Below are positions 12,792-23,087 of a stretch of DNA of 64,000 bases, piece by piece. A model generated the notes under the pieces. The model had not been told where the DNA came from and ran no database searches. It was given only the letters and a program-made list of their open reading frames with translations. How positions within the stretch are numbered: position 1 is the first letter of the stretch; every line of letters starts with the position of its first letter. The DNA comes from Ophiura sarsii (Eukaryota; Echinodermata; Ophiuroidea; Amphilepidida; Ophiuridae): positions 57,181,266 through 57,245,265 of the forward strand of contig CM069443.1 in NCBI GenBank assembly GCA_035610835.1, written 5' to 3'. A program made the translations under genes and the position numbers.

Positions 12792-13613
12792 GATATATAC
12801 ACATGGAAAAAAGTATCGCACCACTTTTTTGTTTGTTGAAAAGTGCAAATGTGGCCTCGAATTTTGCCACCATGGTGTGATATTAACTTAAGGATCATTT
12901 GTTTGCGTAAGCTGTCCTACAAAATGCTATGCAATAAAAGGGCCACATTTTAGTTTGTGACGTAATCGATGTAATGTTTTTCAAGGCCAAGGGGAAAATG
13001 CATGCTTTTGTCCAAAAACATGCATAAAACAAGTTTGGGTATAACTCGATATTGAATAGACTTTAAAAACTTAAAATAGTCATTATATTAGTTCTGTATT
13101 TGGTGCATGAAATGTTCCATTTAGACATTATAGGCTACAATGCAGTGAATGAGTCCAAACATTTTTGTATTATTATTTGACCTCGGTCAACACTTCCGCA
13201 ATATTGTTTTTGTCATTTGAACTTATTTAAAATTTGACTTATTTTGACCTTTGACCCCATAACCGTTGGGTGTACGAAAAAGGGTGTTTTTTCATATTTT
13301 AGGACAATCGGGCAACTTTTTGAAATTTGACCCCAGATGACCTTTGACCTTGGAAGGCTGGAATGTGTTACCAGGGATTACAACTATAGAGATTAATCAT
13401 TGGGCCTCTCAATATCGCGTTATATCCATTGGCCTTGAAAAACATTACATCGATTACGTCACAAACTCAAATGTGGCCCTTTTATTGCATAACATTTTGC
13501 TGGACAGTTTTCGCAAACAAATGATCCTTAATATCACACCATGGTGGCAAAATTCGAGGCCACATTTGCACTTTTTAACAAGTGGTGCGATACTTTTTTC
13601 CATGTGTATAGAT
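12792..13613. mobile_element. foldback element with about 190 bp inverted arms
   Basis: The left arm (12792-12992) and the right arm (13429-13613) are reverse complements with few mismatches; both contain CACATGGAAAAAAGTATCGC or its complement at the outer end and CATCGATTACGTCAC or its complement further in. The 436 bp middle shows weaker inverted similarity and a TGACCTTTGACCCC block near 13250. Arm ORFs are chance openings. Confidence 0.8.
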
Positions 13614-14681
13614 CACATCGAAATAATCAGCATCACTCGCCACATAAATTGCTTCAACCTAATATCTATCTAGCGCAATTATTCTAAACCATTTCCTCAT
13701 AACTTATTATCATTCGGGGTTCCTACGTACGTTATATATTGAAACAATTAATAGAACTTGCGGTAGTTATCTGCCTCGCTGTTATTTAGTTTATATGTCA
13801 AACTAAGAATAGTGAAATGTTAATGAGTTTATAAATGTAATGTTATTTAAGCATCATGTAATTGTTATTAATAAAACACCATGCAACACGTCCCTTGCTT
13901 GTAAATTGTCACTTCTTGCAGTCTGTAGCATATGCGTATTGGCATTATCAATAATCAATTACCATATTCAATCGTACTCCTGGTTAAAAATACTAATACC
14001 GCAACTCTCCTTGTTCGCCGTAGGTGTACTACCGCAATAGAATTTGTTGCCATAGCCATAGCCATGTTCGTATAACGTGCTAAAAAGTAACTTTACCAGG
14101 TTATAATATCGAGGGTTGAGCGCCAGAAGGCCGTAACTCAAATGATCCATATAACCTAGATTTTCAGAACCATAAAGAGATAACTCATAAACACTCTTAA
14201 TTTGACTAAAACTAGAGTTATCAGTTGAGTGCTACAGTGTATTGTAATGAGTCCCGAATATTTGAAAGTTGATTATCTCAGAATAGCTTTTTTTTTTAGT
14301 TACAGCCTTCTGGCGCTGAACCCTCGATATGCCCTTCAATAACTACAAAACTATATCTCCTACAACATTTTTTTAAAACGTAACATTAGAGATGTAATTC
14401 TGCTCTTTAATTTGAGATAGTAAACGTGAAACTATGTGTCAAAAAGTGGTTTTTCATCATGCAGCCTTTGTGTAGCAATAGGTAGAATATTGATTAACTT
14501 GTATCTACAACGCACCGGTCGATATCAGGATGGTGAAAATAAGAATTGCACTGTGTCTCATTCTTTTCGGTGCAGCGTTCTTCATTGTTAACCGATATTC
14601 GCGAACAATATAGCAAATTAAATCAATTCATATTTAAGATGGAGCTATAGATGAGCGTATTTATCACCTGGTAAGTTAGTT
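13614..14681. other. gene-free interval
   Basis: No recognisable coding sequence. A GCGCCAGAAGGC / CCTTCTGGCGC inverted pair lies around 14119 and 14310. The stretch 14616-14690 is weakly similar to 11530-11600 of the 2.4 kb repeat (CATATTAAGAT, GGAGCTAT, GGCAAGTTA-like steps), perhaps an older third copy. Confidence 0.4.
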
Positions 14682-14691
14682 TGTGGGCACA

Positions 14692-14991
14692 AGTAAAGAC
14701 GGTCGATCCTGAAATTCCAGGAGCGGAGTGTCCATCTCTCTATCAAAGCGATAGGGCTAGACTCACTCCTTTTTATAATATTCTTGTGTGGGGCTCGCTA
14801 CACCTCCTCCACCGCGAGTCTATTACCTTCCCAGCACTGAAGAATGCCGGTACCCATTTAAATACACCTGGGTAGAGAGGAGTAATTGCGGTAAAGTGCC
14901 TTACTCAAGAGCACAACATGTTGACCACAGCGAGACTCGAACCCACAACCTTTAGAGCAAGAGTCCGGTGCTCTACCCACTGCGCCACACA
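14692..14991 (-). mobile_element. tRNA-derived SINE, full length, with target-site duplication
   Basis: On the minus strand the element opens with an A box, TGGCGCAGTGGGTAGAGCAC, and a B box, GGTTCGAGTCTCGC, spaced as in a tRNA, followed by a body containing CTCTTGAGTAAGGCAC and CCCAGGTGTATTTAAATGGG. The element is bounded by a perfect 10 bp direct repeat, TGTGGGCACA, at 14682-14691 and 14992-15001. Such SINEs are transcribed by Pol III and moved by a LINE in trans. The AAGGCACTTTACC body resembles a conserved domain found in several animal SINE families; naming that family is an inference. Confidence 0.8.
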
Positions 14992-15150
14992 TGTGGGCAC
15001 AGGATATTGTTATCATTTCATTTTACTCACTTGTGAATATACTCAATGCATCGGAACAAATGCCAAAGTAATGTCTAGTGCATGGCGGTAGCTTCAAAAA
15101 GACATGACAGGCGACAGATTAGACGAATTCGCCGTACAAGTATATATTTA

Positions 15151-15470
15151 CAGGGTGAATCAAAAAACATTGTGCACGATTTGAATCGGCCATTTAACCT
15201 TGATGCGTGCATTGAACCATTGTTGTCAGTGTAAAGCGTTGTTGATTTAGTTTATCCTCCCAAAAATGAAAGTAAATGACTGAAAAATAAGCAAACTGCG
15301 TCAAGTTTTGTAAACTGACCGTGTTTTCACGATTCCTATGGGATTTATACAGTAAAGACATGAATATTACTGCAGCATGATGGTATGGAGTGAGAGTGAG
15401 ACAAATCCATGGCTCAAGGCAAGCATCAAATGGTTTCAAATCGTGCACAATGTTCTTTTGATTCACTCTG
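15151..15470. mobile_element. mariner/Tc1-type MITE, CAGGGTGAATC ends
   Basis: Terminal inverted repeats of about 35 bp begin CAGGGTGAATCAAAA on the left; the right end is GATTCACTCTG. TA dinucleotides flank both ends (15149-15150 and 15471-15472), the usual Tc1/mariner target duplication. The 320 bp body codes for nothing. Confidence 0.75.
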
Positions 15471-15679
15471 TATTACCGTAAAAGCATTAGTAACCTACAT
15501 TAGCAATGTGTCCAAACAAAACTCCTTATACGCGTTAACATTTCCCGCCCAGCACTAGAAGCATAATATTGGCCGATCGGTTACTGATTTGGACCCGAAT
15601 TCCATGTAACACAGGTACCACAATGGGCCAATCACGACGATTTAATCATTGTTTAGATGCTATTGGTTTCGCTGCGATA

Positions 15680-16180
15680 CAGGGTGTCACATAATTAGTT
15701 ATACATTGAAAGGTGCATTTATTTAAACTATGAATATCATTGTTATTTTCATATACATGTATGCAGCTTTCGTAGGGCTTTTGAATTTTTATAATTTGTT
15801 TCATGAATTATGGACTCTTTTTTTTTTAAAAAAGGGTAGGTTCCAAGTTTGACCAAAATTACCTCCTGTTTGTAATGTTTTAAGGAACAATATTTGACTG
15901 GTGTGAGGGAATTGTTCAGCCTGAGTGATTTTTATCAATTTTTTCTAACGTTACAATTTGTATGTTTGGTGTGGATTTTATCAATTGAAATAGGCCTACG
16001 CTGAAAGACAAAAAATGATATTCACCGATTTTCTACAATTTTATGCCATATCAGAACGAAAAATGATATCTTGATGAAATTGATAGAGTATATAACAACA
16101 TGTTTCTCATTAGGTATTAGATTTTGACTGAAATGTTGATTTAAAAAAAATGTTTTGATACATCATTCTGAAACACCTGA
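15680..16180. mobile_element. diverged mariner-type MITE, first of two related copies
   Basis: It starts CAGGGTGTCAC after TA and ends near CATTCTGAAACACCTG. Internal blocks GGTGCATTTATTTA, ATTATGGACTCTTTT, CAAAATTACCT, GTGTGAGGGAATTGTTC and GTCAATTGAAAT-like steps occur in the same order in the element at 42494-43008. Similarity is patchy, so both are old. Confidence 0.6.
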
Positions 16181-16343
16181 AAGCAATTCAAACGTGCCGC
16201 CTTAACAAGTGACACATATTGATCATAATTTCTTTTTAAGAGTTATAATCCTTCTTGTTAAATCAATTTGGAAGACAGCAAGAGAGATATTTGTCACAAC
16301 TCCGGATATGAACTACCGAAATAATCAGTTGTTGTACAGGGGG

Positions 16344-16345
<2 letters not shown>

Positions 16346-16378
<33 letters not shown>
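16346..16378 (+). repeat. TAA microsatellite
   Basis: About eleven TAA/AAT triplets directly upstream of copy 1 of the large duplicated segment. Confidence 0.9.
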
Positions 16379-16381
<3 letters not shown>

Positions 16382-17210
16382 CAATTTATCAAGCTCCTTA
16401 TGTTGTAAACAACCGCAAGGCGCCTTACAAAAATGTGATATAGAAAACTTATTTACAAATGCATACAAACTAATTAAAATCAATTAATATATGATAAAAC
16501 ACAATAGTTATTATACAAATATAAAAATACAAAAAATTCCGGCTACAAAGAGCACGCATTATAAATCTGAAATTGAAATTTTTAATCCAAAATTAATTGC
16601 ACCTATAATAAAATTACAAGATCTAATAAATAAATATAATTAACCGAATATCAAAAAACAATATATTATAATGGCACACGTATAATATCAAAAATCACAG
16701 GGAAATATATGTGTATGTTGAAGAAACCAATAAAGTTAAAAGAATGGCATTCCCCATTAATTGTGTCCATTGTAAAAAGTCACAAAGTACATTGGAAAGA
16801 TTCCAAACGAAAAGTAATGTTGATGTGAAAACTGCGTTTTGAGATGTTTCTTAAATGAATTAGGTTTTGATATTACACGTAGTCTACTGGGTAGTTTGTT
16901 CCAGATTGTTGGTTAACAAAAGTGTATCCATTTTGACAGTCATTCTGACATACTTACGAATAAAGATTTATAAATTGCATTTTATGAAAAAGCTGTTACT
17001 AAGCATCACTGGGCAAAAAAGTACTTTGCTATTTTGTTAATGAAATATGGTACTTTAAAAATAACAAGTGCACAAGTTATTTGTTCACGGAGAAGCCATC
17101 TCATCTCAGTCCATTTGACTTAACACTTTTCGAACATGACTCAAAAACATGAAAAAATAGCACCCGTTGTCGATAGTATTATCAGTTTTGATAATCAATC
17201 AGTATAACAC

Positions 17211-17750
17211 CAGTAGCGTATCTCCCGGGGGTCAGGGGGGGCAGAGTGCCCCCAGACGGCTTTGACCGGGAAGGCCAGCACAAACTACCGGGATAAAAAA
17301 AATCGAAGAGAAGGGAAGAAGAGAGGGAAGAGAGGAAGAGAAAAGGGGGAAGGAAAGGGAAAGAAAAGAAAGAGAGAAGGAAAGGGAGAAGAGAAACATA
17401 AAAGGGAAAAGGAATGAGAAAATCTAAGGGATTTGCAACTTTGCCCCTTGCCCGGTTTGATGATGGGTAATTTAGTATAACAATGGCAAATTTGCTCACG
17501 CTACGCGCGCATTTGTCCAGGAATATCATTATAGAAGCCCGTTGGAAAGAAAAATGTACCTTAATATGGCCAGACTCGTGTAGATATGCTGTTAACATTT
17601 CGCGCGCATCGACTTTAGGATGCAACGTCATTCGCTGGAATAAACAAAGCACATGCCCAATTGTTTACTTAACATAGGGTCGAACTGGTGTTCACCGGGA
17701 AGAAATACCCTTTGCCCCCACCCCTGAAAAGACCCCCAGATACGCCACTG
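17211..17750. mobile_element. hAT-type MITE within copy 1
   Basis: The left end CAGTAGCGTATCT and the right end AGATACGCCACTG are inverted. The flanks TATAACAC (17203-17210) and TATAAAAC (17751-17758) form an 8 bp target duplication with one mismatch, as expected for hAT elements. The interior has a purine-rich GAAGAG/GGAAAG tract (about 17295-17420). The same insertion is in copy 2, so it predates the duplication. Confidence 0.8.
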
Positions 17751-17771
17751 TATAAAACAAGAGTTGTAATA

Positions 17772-17936
17772 TTAGAATGAAAGTTCATCTGTGTTGGTGA
17801 TAAATTGACCCGATTCTGACGTCACACCTCCAAAAGGTCAAGTCGAGTCATTAGTCTGCTGATGAAAGGTGTAGCAACACCTGAAAATTCCAGGTAAATA
17901 TTTCTTGTGTTGAGATCGAAAGTTTAACTTCATATT
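17772..17936. mobile_element. candidate retrozyme: 165 bp insertion with 13 bp target-site duplication
   Basis: The insertion is flanked by perfect AAGAGTTGTAATA at 17759-17771 and 17937-17949. Copy 2 has the same flanks joined through a single AAGAGTTGTAATA (61238-61250), an exact empty site. The insert has no open frame of note and no terminal inverted repeat, which argues against a DNA transposon. It contains a hammerhead-like core. Animal retrozymes are non-autonomous retroelements of roughly 170-400 bp with type I hammerheads, thought to use Penelope-like machinery; a Penelope-like element lies 5 kb away. The identification is an inference from size, ribozyme-like core and integration signature. 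Confidence 0.6.
17850..17899 (+). ncRNA. candidate type I hammerhead ribozyme
   Basis: Conserved CTGATGA (17859-17865) is followed by stem II, AGGTGT/ACACCT, with an AGCA loop (17867-17882), then GAAA (17883-17886), a minimal stem III, and TC (17889-17890), after which cleavage would fall. Stem I pairs ATTAGTCTG (17850-17858) with CAGGTAAAT (17891-17899): six Watson-Crick pairs, two wobbles and one A-A mismatch. One extra A (17866) sits between the core and stem II; an extra nucleotide at this place is known in a natural viroid hammerhead. Stem III is reduced to one possible pair, so activity, if any, may need a dimer. Not tested by any folding program. Confidence 0.55.
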
Positions 17937-18494
17937 AAGAGTTGTAATAGTCCACCATCAATATTTTGGCCAGATATGACTCTTTTGGAAGACACTTTGG
18001 AGGCATTCGTGTAAAATGTTGCATATGATATCTTTAAACTACTATATTTCATGAACGAAATAAATCAGCTCTTAGATTTCCCCCCAATAGTGTATTAATT
18101 GTATTAATAAATCCGTTTTCATGGAATCACCCTGTAGTACTGAGATACCACAAAGTATATGCATAGTGAAAGCCATAGGCAAGGAAATTGTGAGCACAAT
18201 AAATCCCCAATATTCTACACTGGTGCGTTGTCATGGTATCCATGTATATACATACATTTTCCATTGAGTTTTCTTATTTTTTATTGGCTTTCTGTGCAGT
18301 TTATAAATAGTTCAGAAAATGCTTTAAACACAAAGGGAATTTTACAATCTGCAGTTTCAACGGCAATCGCATTTTCCTTTGCAAAATCATTTGCAATTTT
18401 CAAAAAAATGTGTCGATAATATAATCTAAATTCAACAAAATGGCCTGTATGTTGGCATTTCGTCCACGATTTTTGGAGGAATTCGGAACACACA

Positions 18495-18632
18495 TTTTGG
18501 GAAGGCTGGAACAGGAAATGTACGTTATAGAGTCATCTTTTAAAGGAAGGCTGGAACAGGAAAATGTACGTTATACAGTCATCTTTTAAAAGGAAAGCTA
18601 CAACAGGGAAATATACTTTATAGAGTGTTCTT
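18495..18632 (+). repeat. 46 bp VNTR, three units (copy 1)
   Basis: Units start GGAAGGCTGGAACAGG and end near TCATCTTTTAAA. Copy 2 of the large segment has five units at the same place, so the array has changed since duplication. Confidence 0.8.
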
Positions 18633-20671
18633 TTAAGGCAAAATTACTGCAGTTTTCAAAGTCTACCTCAAGGATTACTGAACCAATACTAGGCATGTTT
18701 GTACTGATTTCAATGCATTTCTCATGTTGATTCCAAATATGGTATTGAAATTCAATAATGTTGACATTTTTGAAACATTTTGTGACATTTTGGAGTGTCG
18801 TCTGCTGACGCCTGCCGCGTGGAAAGTGTTAAGAATGTATTTATAATTTAAAAAAACCAGTCACACCATGGGGATGATGGTCTGGAGAAATCATTTCATA
18901 GTTGGTCTATACATCAGAGATGATCATATTATCAAGAAAGGACATCCCAATAGCGCGATAAAGATCTCATGAATATATAATGAGGCAAATGTCTATGGGA
19001 TTTAACTGTGTTAAAATCTCTCGATCTTTTTTTTAATTTTTATGAAATCTGAATATCAACACATGCGACAAACATCATCGGTTTAAGTGAATATATTGAA
19101 TATTTTATTAGGATTAGATATGTTTTCTAGAATATAAACCCTACGCAAATGCCTTTTGCAGCCAGTGTACCAATGCATTCGATACATGTTGCCCTTTAAA
19201 TTATAAACAATCACCGTTGACTTTCTGTTATTCCCACATGTTGTGTGACGTCAAAGCCATACATGTATATCACTCTAGAAAGTATTGGAAAATAAAATGA
19301 CACATAGTGTACATAAACGTAAACATCATATATCAATAATATCCGTTATGAGTGGTAAGAAATATTGTTTTAACGACTTGTATCTAATAAATAATGCATC
19401 TCATCTTGATGCAAAACGCACGTATTAAATAGTCGATCAAAAAGTAATCGTGCGTAGGATCCTGTTTACAGATGCAATAGATTGACGAGTCGACCAAAGT
19501 TGTGAATATCAATCAAATAGTCACGGAAGCAATATTTTTACAATGTCACTTTGTGATCGTTAGCATCCAACTTCGTCTGATGGTATTCCATTACAATCAG
19601 CGATGCCATTGCAACGAAGTTGTACGGGTAGTATCTCTAAACCATTGGAGCACTTCATAACTGAAACAGTAACAGTGTGTAATAATTTGGTATTAGGAAA
19701 ATGAAAAGTCACGGTTCTATAACGAATTGCTTAGGAATGTTCTATACTGGTATGTGGACTTTATTATGCTATTGAAAGTTCAGATACATGTAGCTTCTCA
19801 ATATAATTTTACACTCGCGTCTCTCTTCAATTGAAAAAGCGTGGTAATTGCGCCTCTAATACACGAGCTAATTAGATAGTTCAATGCCCGTTTTTTCCCG
19901 TTTTCAGACATGCGCAGAAAGGATCACATGTGAAAATCCGAAATGTTGAATTTCTTTTACACGGGTAGCTACTGTTCGGACACAAATTGTGGTTTACGGA
20001 ATGAGTGATGACATATGGTCTTCACCCAAAATATTTTTTTCAGGGATATAGCTACATTTCTGTATATGCGGCTGTTTGTTATTCTTAAAGAACACATAGT
20101 AACAAGCATTTATACGGGACTATACGTCCAACAAATAAAAATATTTTATTCGAAATTTTCTAAATGTAAACAAAAACTCTTACGCAGATCTTAAAGTGAC
20201 ACTTTCACAGTAATAACATAGATGAACGCGGAGTTTGCTAACGATAAAGAAACTGGCGGTACCATACCAACCGTTGTTGCTGCGCGATCGCGTTTAACAT
20301 GGCGCACGCGATTCAGCGCACACGTAATGACGCAGACAAAGTGGGGACGCGTTTGTGGCGCAAACTGTACATTGTAAACGGGGCATGTAGTGAAAGCAGG
20401 CAGTCCGTACGGTTGCTCCGCGGTGCATACCGTACAGTACAATAAAATGTAACGAGAGCAAGACACAAACAAAACATTAATCATAAAGCCAAGACCTTTA
20501 TTTTAATAAAGAAACTGGGAGCAAGGCGCAAACCGTATCCAGGATAAAGGAAAATACATTTGATGGAGTCATGACTCATGCAGTTGTAGCCCCATGGCGC
20601 ATGGCTGGTCATGAAGCTATGGGCTGGTGGATCAGGGTCGACCCCCACCCCCCACACACCCCTTTTTTTTG

Positions 20672-20800
20672 TGCGACTTATTATACAGCGGTGCAGCTTA
20701 CTGTATACGATGAGGTCTGAATCTTAATTTGAGGTGCTGCGGCTTATTCGCCGTGCGGCTTATCATGCTTATAGCACGTAAATTACGGGATTGTCACATC
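20672..20800. repeat. GCGGCTTAT-type short repeat cluster
   Basis: Variants of GTGCGGCTTAT / GTGCGACTTATTATACAG occur four times, resembling the subterminal repeats of non-autonomous DNA transposons. The boundaries of such an element were not found. Confidence 0.45.
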
Positions 20801-20859
20801 ATACCCTAAGGTCTAAGCCCCCTTTCCCCGCACTTCCCGCCGCACTTCCCGCCGCACTT

Positions 20860-22860
20860 CCCTTACTTGATAATATGGATAAAATAAGGCGGCCTTATTA
20901 AGGCCACATGGGTATCTGGATAAACGGAACGTGCGGTATTGCCCCATCATACCCTAAAGCCACCTCCTCCTCCCCGCACTTCCCTACTTGATATAAGGGC
21001 ACATGGGTATCTGGATAAACGGAACGTGTAGTATATTATCATGATTATTATAGAGTGTTTGGATTAGTAAGGGCACCAGTGGTATCTGGATTACGGGGGG
21101 GGGCGGGGGTTCACTATATAAAATGCAGATAGTCTCAAATTACCTGGATATACTATGCGCAGGAGTGCCACCTGTGATAACTGGATTTTAAGAGTGTATT
21201 AGGTAGTGTCTCGGGAGGCCTTATTTAGAACACAACAAACATGACAAAGGGACTACATTAGGCCCTACATGCCTATTGGAGGAATAATGTATTTAAGTTA
21301 GGCCAAACAAAATCCGGATGGCACACTTATGTGTTTAAGTACAAGCATGGAATGGTACAAGTGATCTTGATGATAGACTCCGCCGACCATAAAACTAAAC
21401 GACCGACTATAAAACTATAGAACCCATATATAACGCTCAGAACGTAGGCCTATTACCTGGATACAGTATATGTGCATGGGCAGCCTATTACCTGGATACA
21501 GTATGTGCATGGGCAGTGGCAGCACCAGCATCAACATTTTAAAGGAAGGAAACGGGGTGGCGGGGCAATAAAAGAATCGGGGAGACATTTTAAAGCTAAT
21601 GTTAAGTTACTTTCAGTTTTGACATTAAAATACAACTTTTGTATTATTTGGGGTACAAAATGGGTAGGGACATGAGCTGACAGGGGTAATGGGGGAGGGG
21701 ATATTAATGCAATCCAGATACTCTGAATATTTTAATTTTTTCCCAACTTGAATAACCATTCAGGTGTCCTTATTAATCCACGTAGGCCCTAATAGCTGCA
21801 TACACAGTTATCACGAGTGCCCTTAATATTCGATTCAAGATAAACCACATAGTCCATATGGAGGTCCTATATTGGATCACTAATACACAATCTTGATTAT
21901 TAATGTAGCCTACATGGGGTGGTACCTGAATAATCAAGGGCACCATGTGTTATACATGCATGGCATACATGGATTTATTAAGGGAACATGGTATATATGG
22001 ATTATTAAGGGCACTGTGGTACCAATGTCAGTATTAAGGGCACCTAGGATACATGGAATATCAACAACATACTCTTGCTGTTTTACAATCCCCTCATCTT
22101 TATACGTTTTGATGTGACTAACCACCCGCTATTATAGCTTCGGCACCTATAATACCTGCGCTTTCCATTATAAACTGGATATAATACGGGCACATTGGTA
22201 TGGATATAATGCCGGCAAATGCGGTACCTGGGTTATTAAGGCCATCTGTGAGGGGTAGGGCCTAGGCCTATAATGGGCAACCGGTGTATTAAGAACACGT
22301 GGAGTACTTGAGTTAGGAACATGGGCTGTATTATTTAAGAGCACATTGGGCCTAGGCGCATGGTGTATTAAGGGTACCATGTCAATTACATTATATCAAG
22401 GGCACTTTAGGTACCTGAATAAGGACATACTCTTGATATTTATATAAACATTTATAACGCTTTGATATTACTCACCTCTGCCTATTGCGATATGACTATT
22501 ACTGCCTGCTATCTTCGGCACCCACGATTAATTCAAGTTACTTGAATGATAAAGTAAGGGCACCTGGGTATCTCGATATAACGGCACACTGCAGTACCTG
22601 GATTATGTGGCATCCGGTGCCATTAAGAGCACCTGTGGTAACTGGATTAGGGTAGGGCTTATGCCTATGGGGTCCCTGGATATAATGGGACAACGGGTAC
22701 CTGCATTTCAGGTCACATGGGAGGCCTACATAGGTATCTGGAGGCTAAGGTAGGCCTACCTACTTTAAGGCACATGTATACCTGGATTATCAAAAGCACC
22801 TGCGATATTCGGATTATTTAGGGCCCGTCTGGATTATGTATACATGTACGACATGTTCTT
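20860..22860. repeat. 2 kb degenerate minisatellite, about 27 bp unit
   Basis: More than twenty variants of AAGGGCACCTGNGGTAYC followed by TGGATTAT recur across the stretch, for example near 20911, 20996, 21066, 22011, 22034, 22552 and 22627. Spacing is irregular and many units are only partly recognisable. Open frames here are by-products of the repeat. Confidence 0.65.
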
Positions 22861-23087
22861 GATATTGTATCAAATTTTCTTACCCTTTGTTTACTTGCCT
22901 CCCCGCGAAATCTTCTAGCGGGTCCGCGCGACGCGCGGATGCCCGCTAGTAACTAATAAACATGATTACAGCCAGTAGAATAGCGCGATACGCACGCAAG
23001 CGGGTGTTGCGTATACGCTGGATTACGCTGAATACGCACGCGTACAAAATAAGATGCGTATAATTTCAGAATGCCAAGTACAAAGAT

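Larger units (their letters stand above)
16420..20686. repeat. copy 1 of a duplicated segment longer than 4 kb
   Basis: From GCGCCTTACAAAAATG onward this stretch matches 59920-64000 in the same orientation, with scattered substitutions and a few clear indels, and the match is still running when the window ends. It carries a hAT MITE, a candidate retrozyme (this copy only), a 46 bp VNTR and a CpG-rich patch near 20240-20420. No gene is recognisable. The outer part resembles interspersed repeat DNA, so a large non-autonomous mobile element is as likely as a segmental duplication. Confidence 0.9.

Noticed and set aside
12559..13673. 110- and 109-codon frames
   Set aside because: They lie in the two arms of a foldback element; no protein similarity.
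20191..20484. 97-codon minus-strand frame kept in both large copies (also 63504-63797)
   Set aside because: The copies are too similar for conservation to mean selection; the product is Cys-rich without any known domain and lies over a CpG-rich patch.
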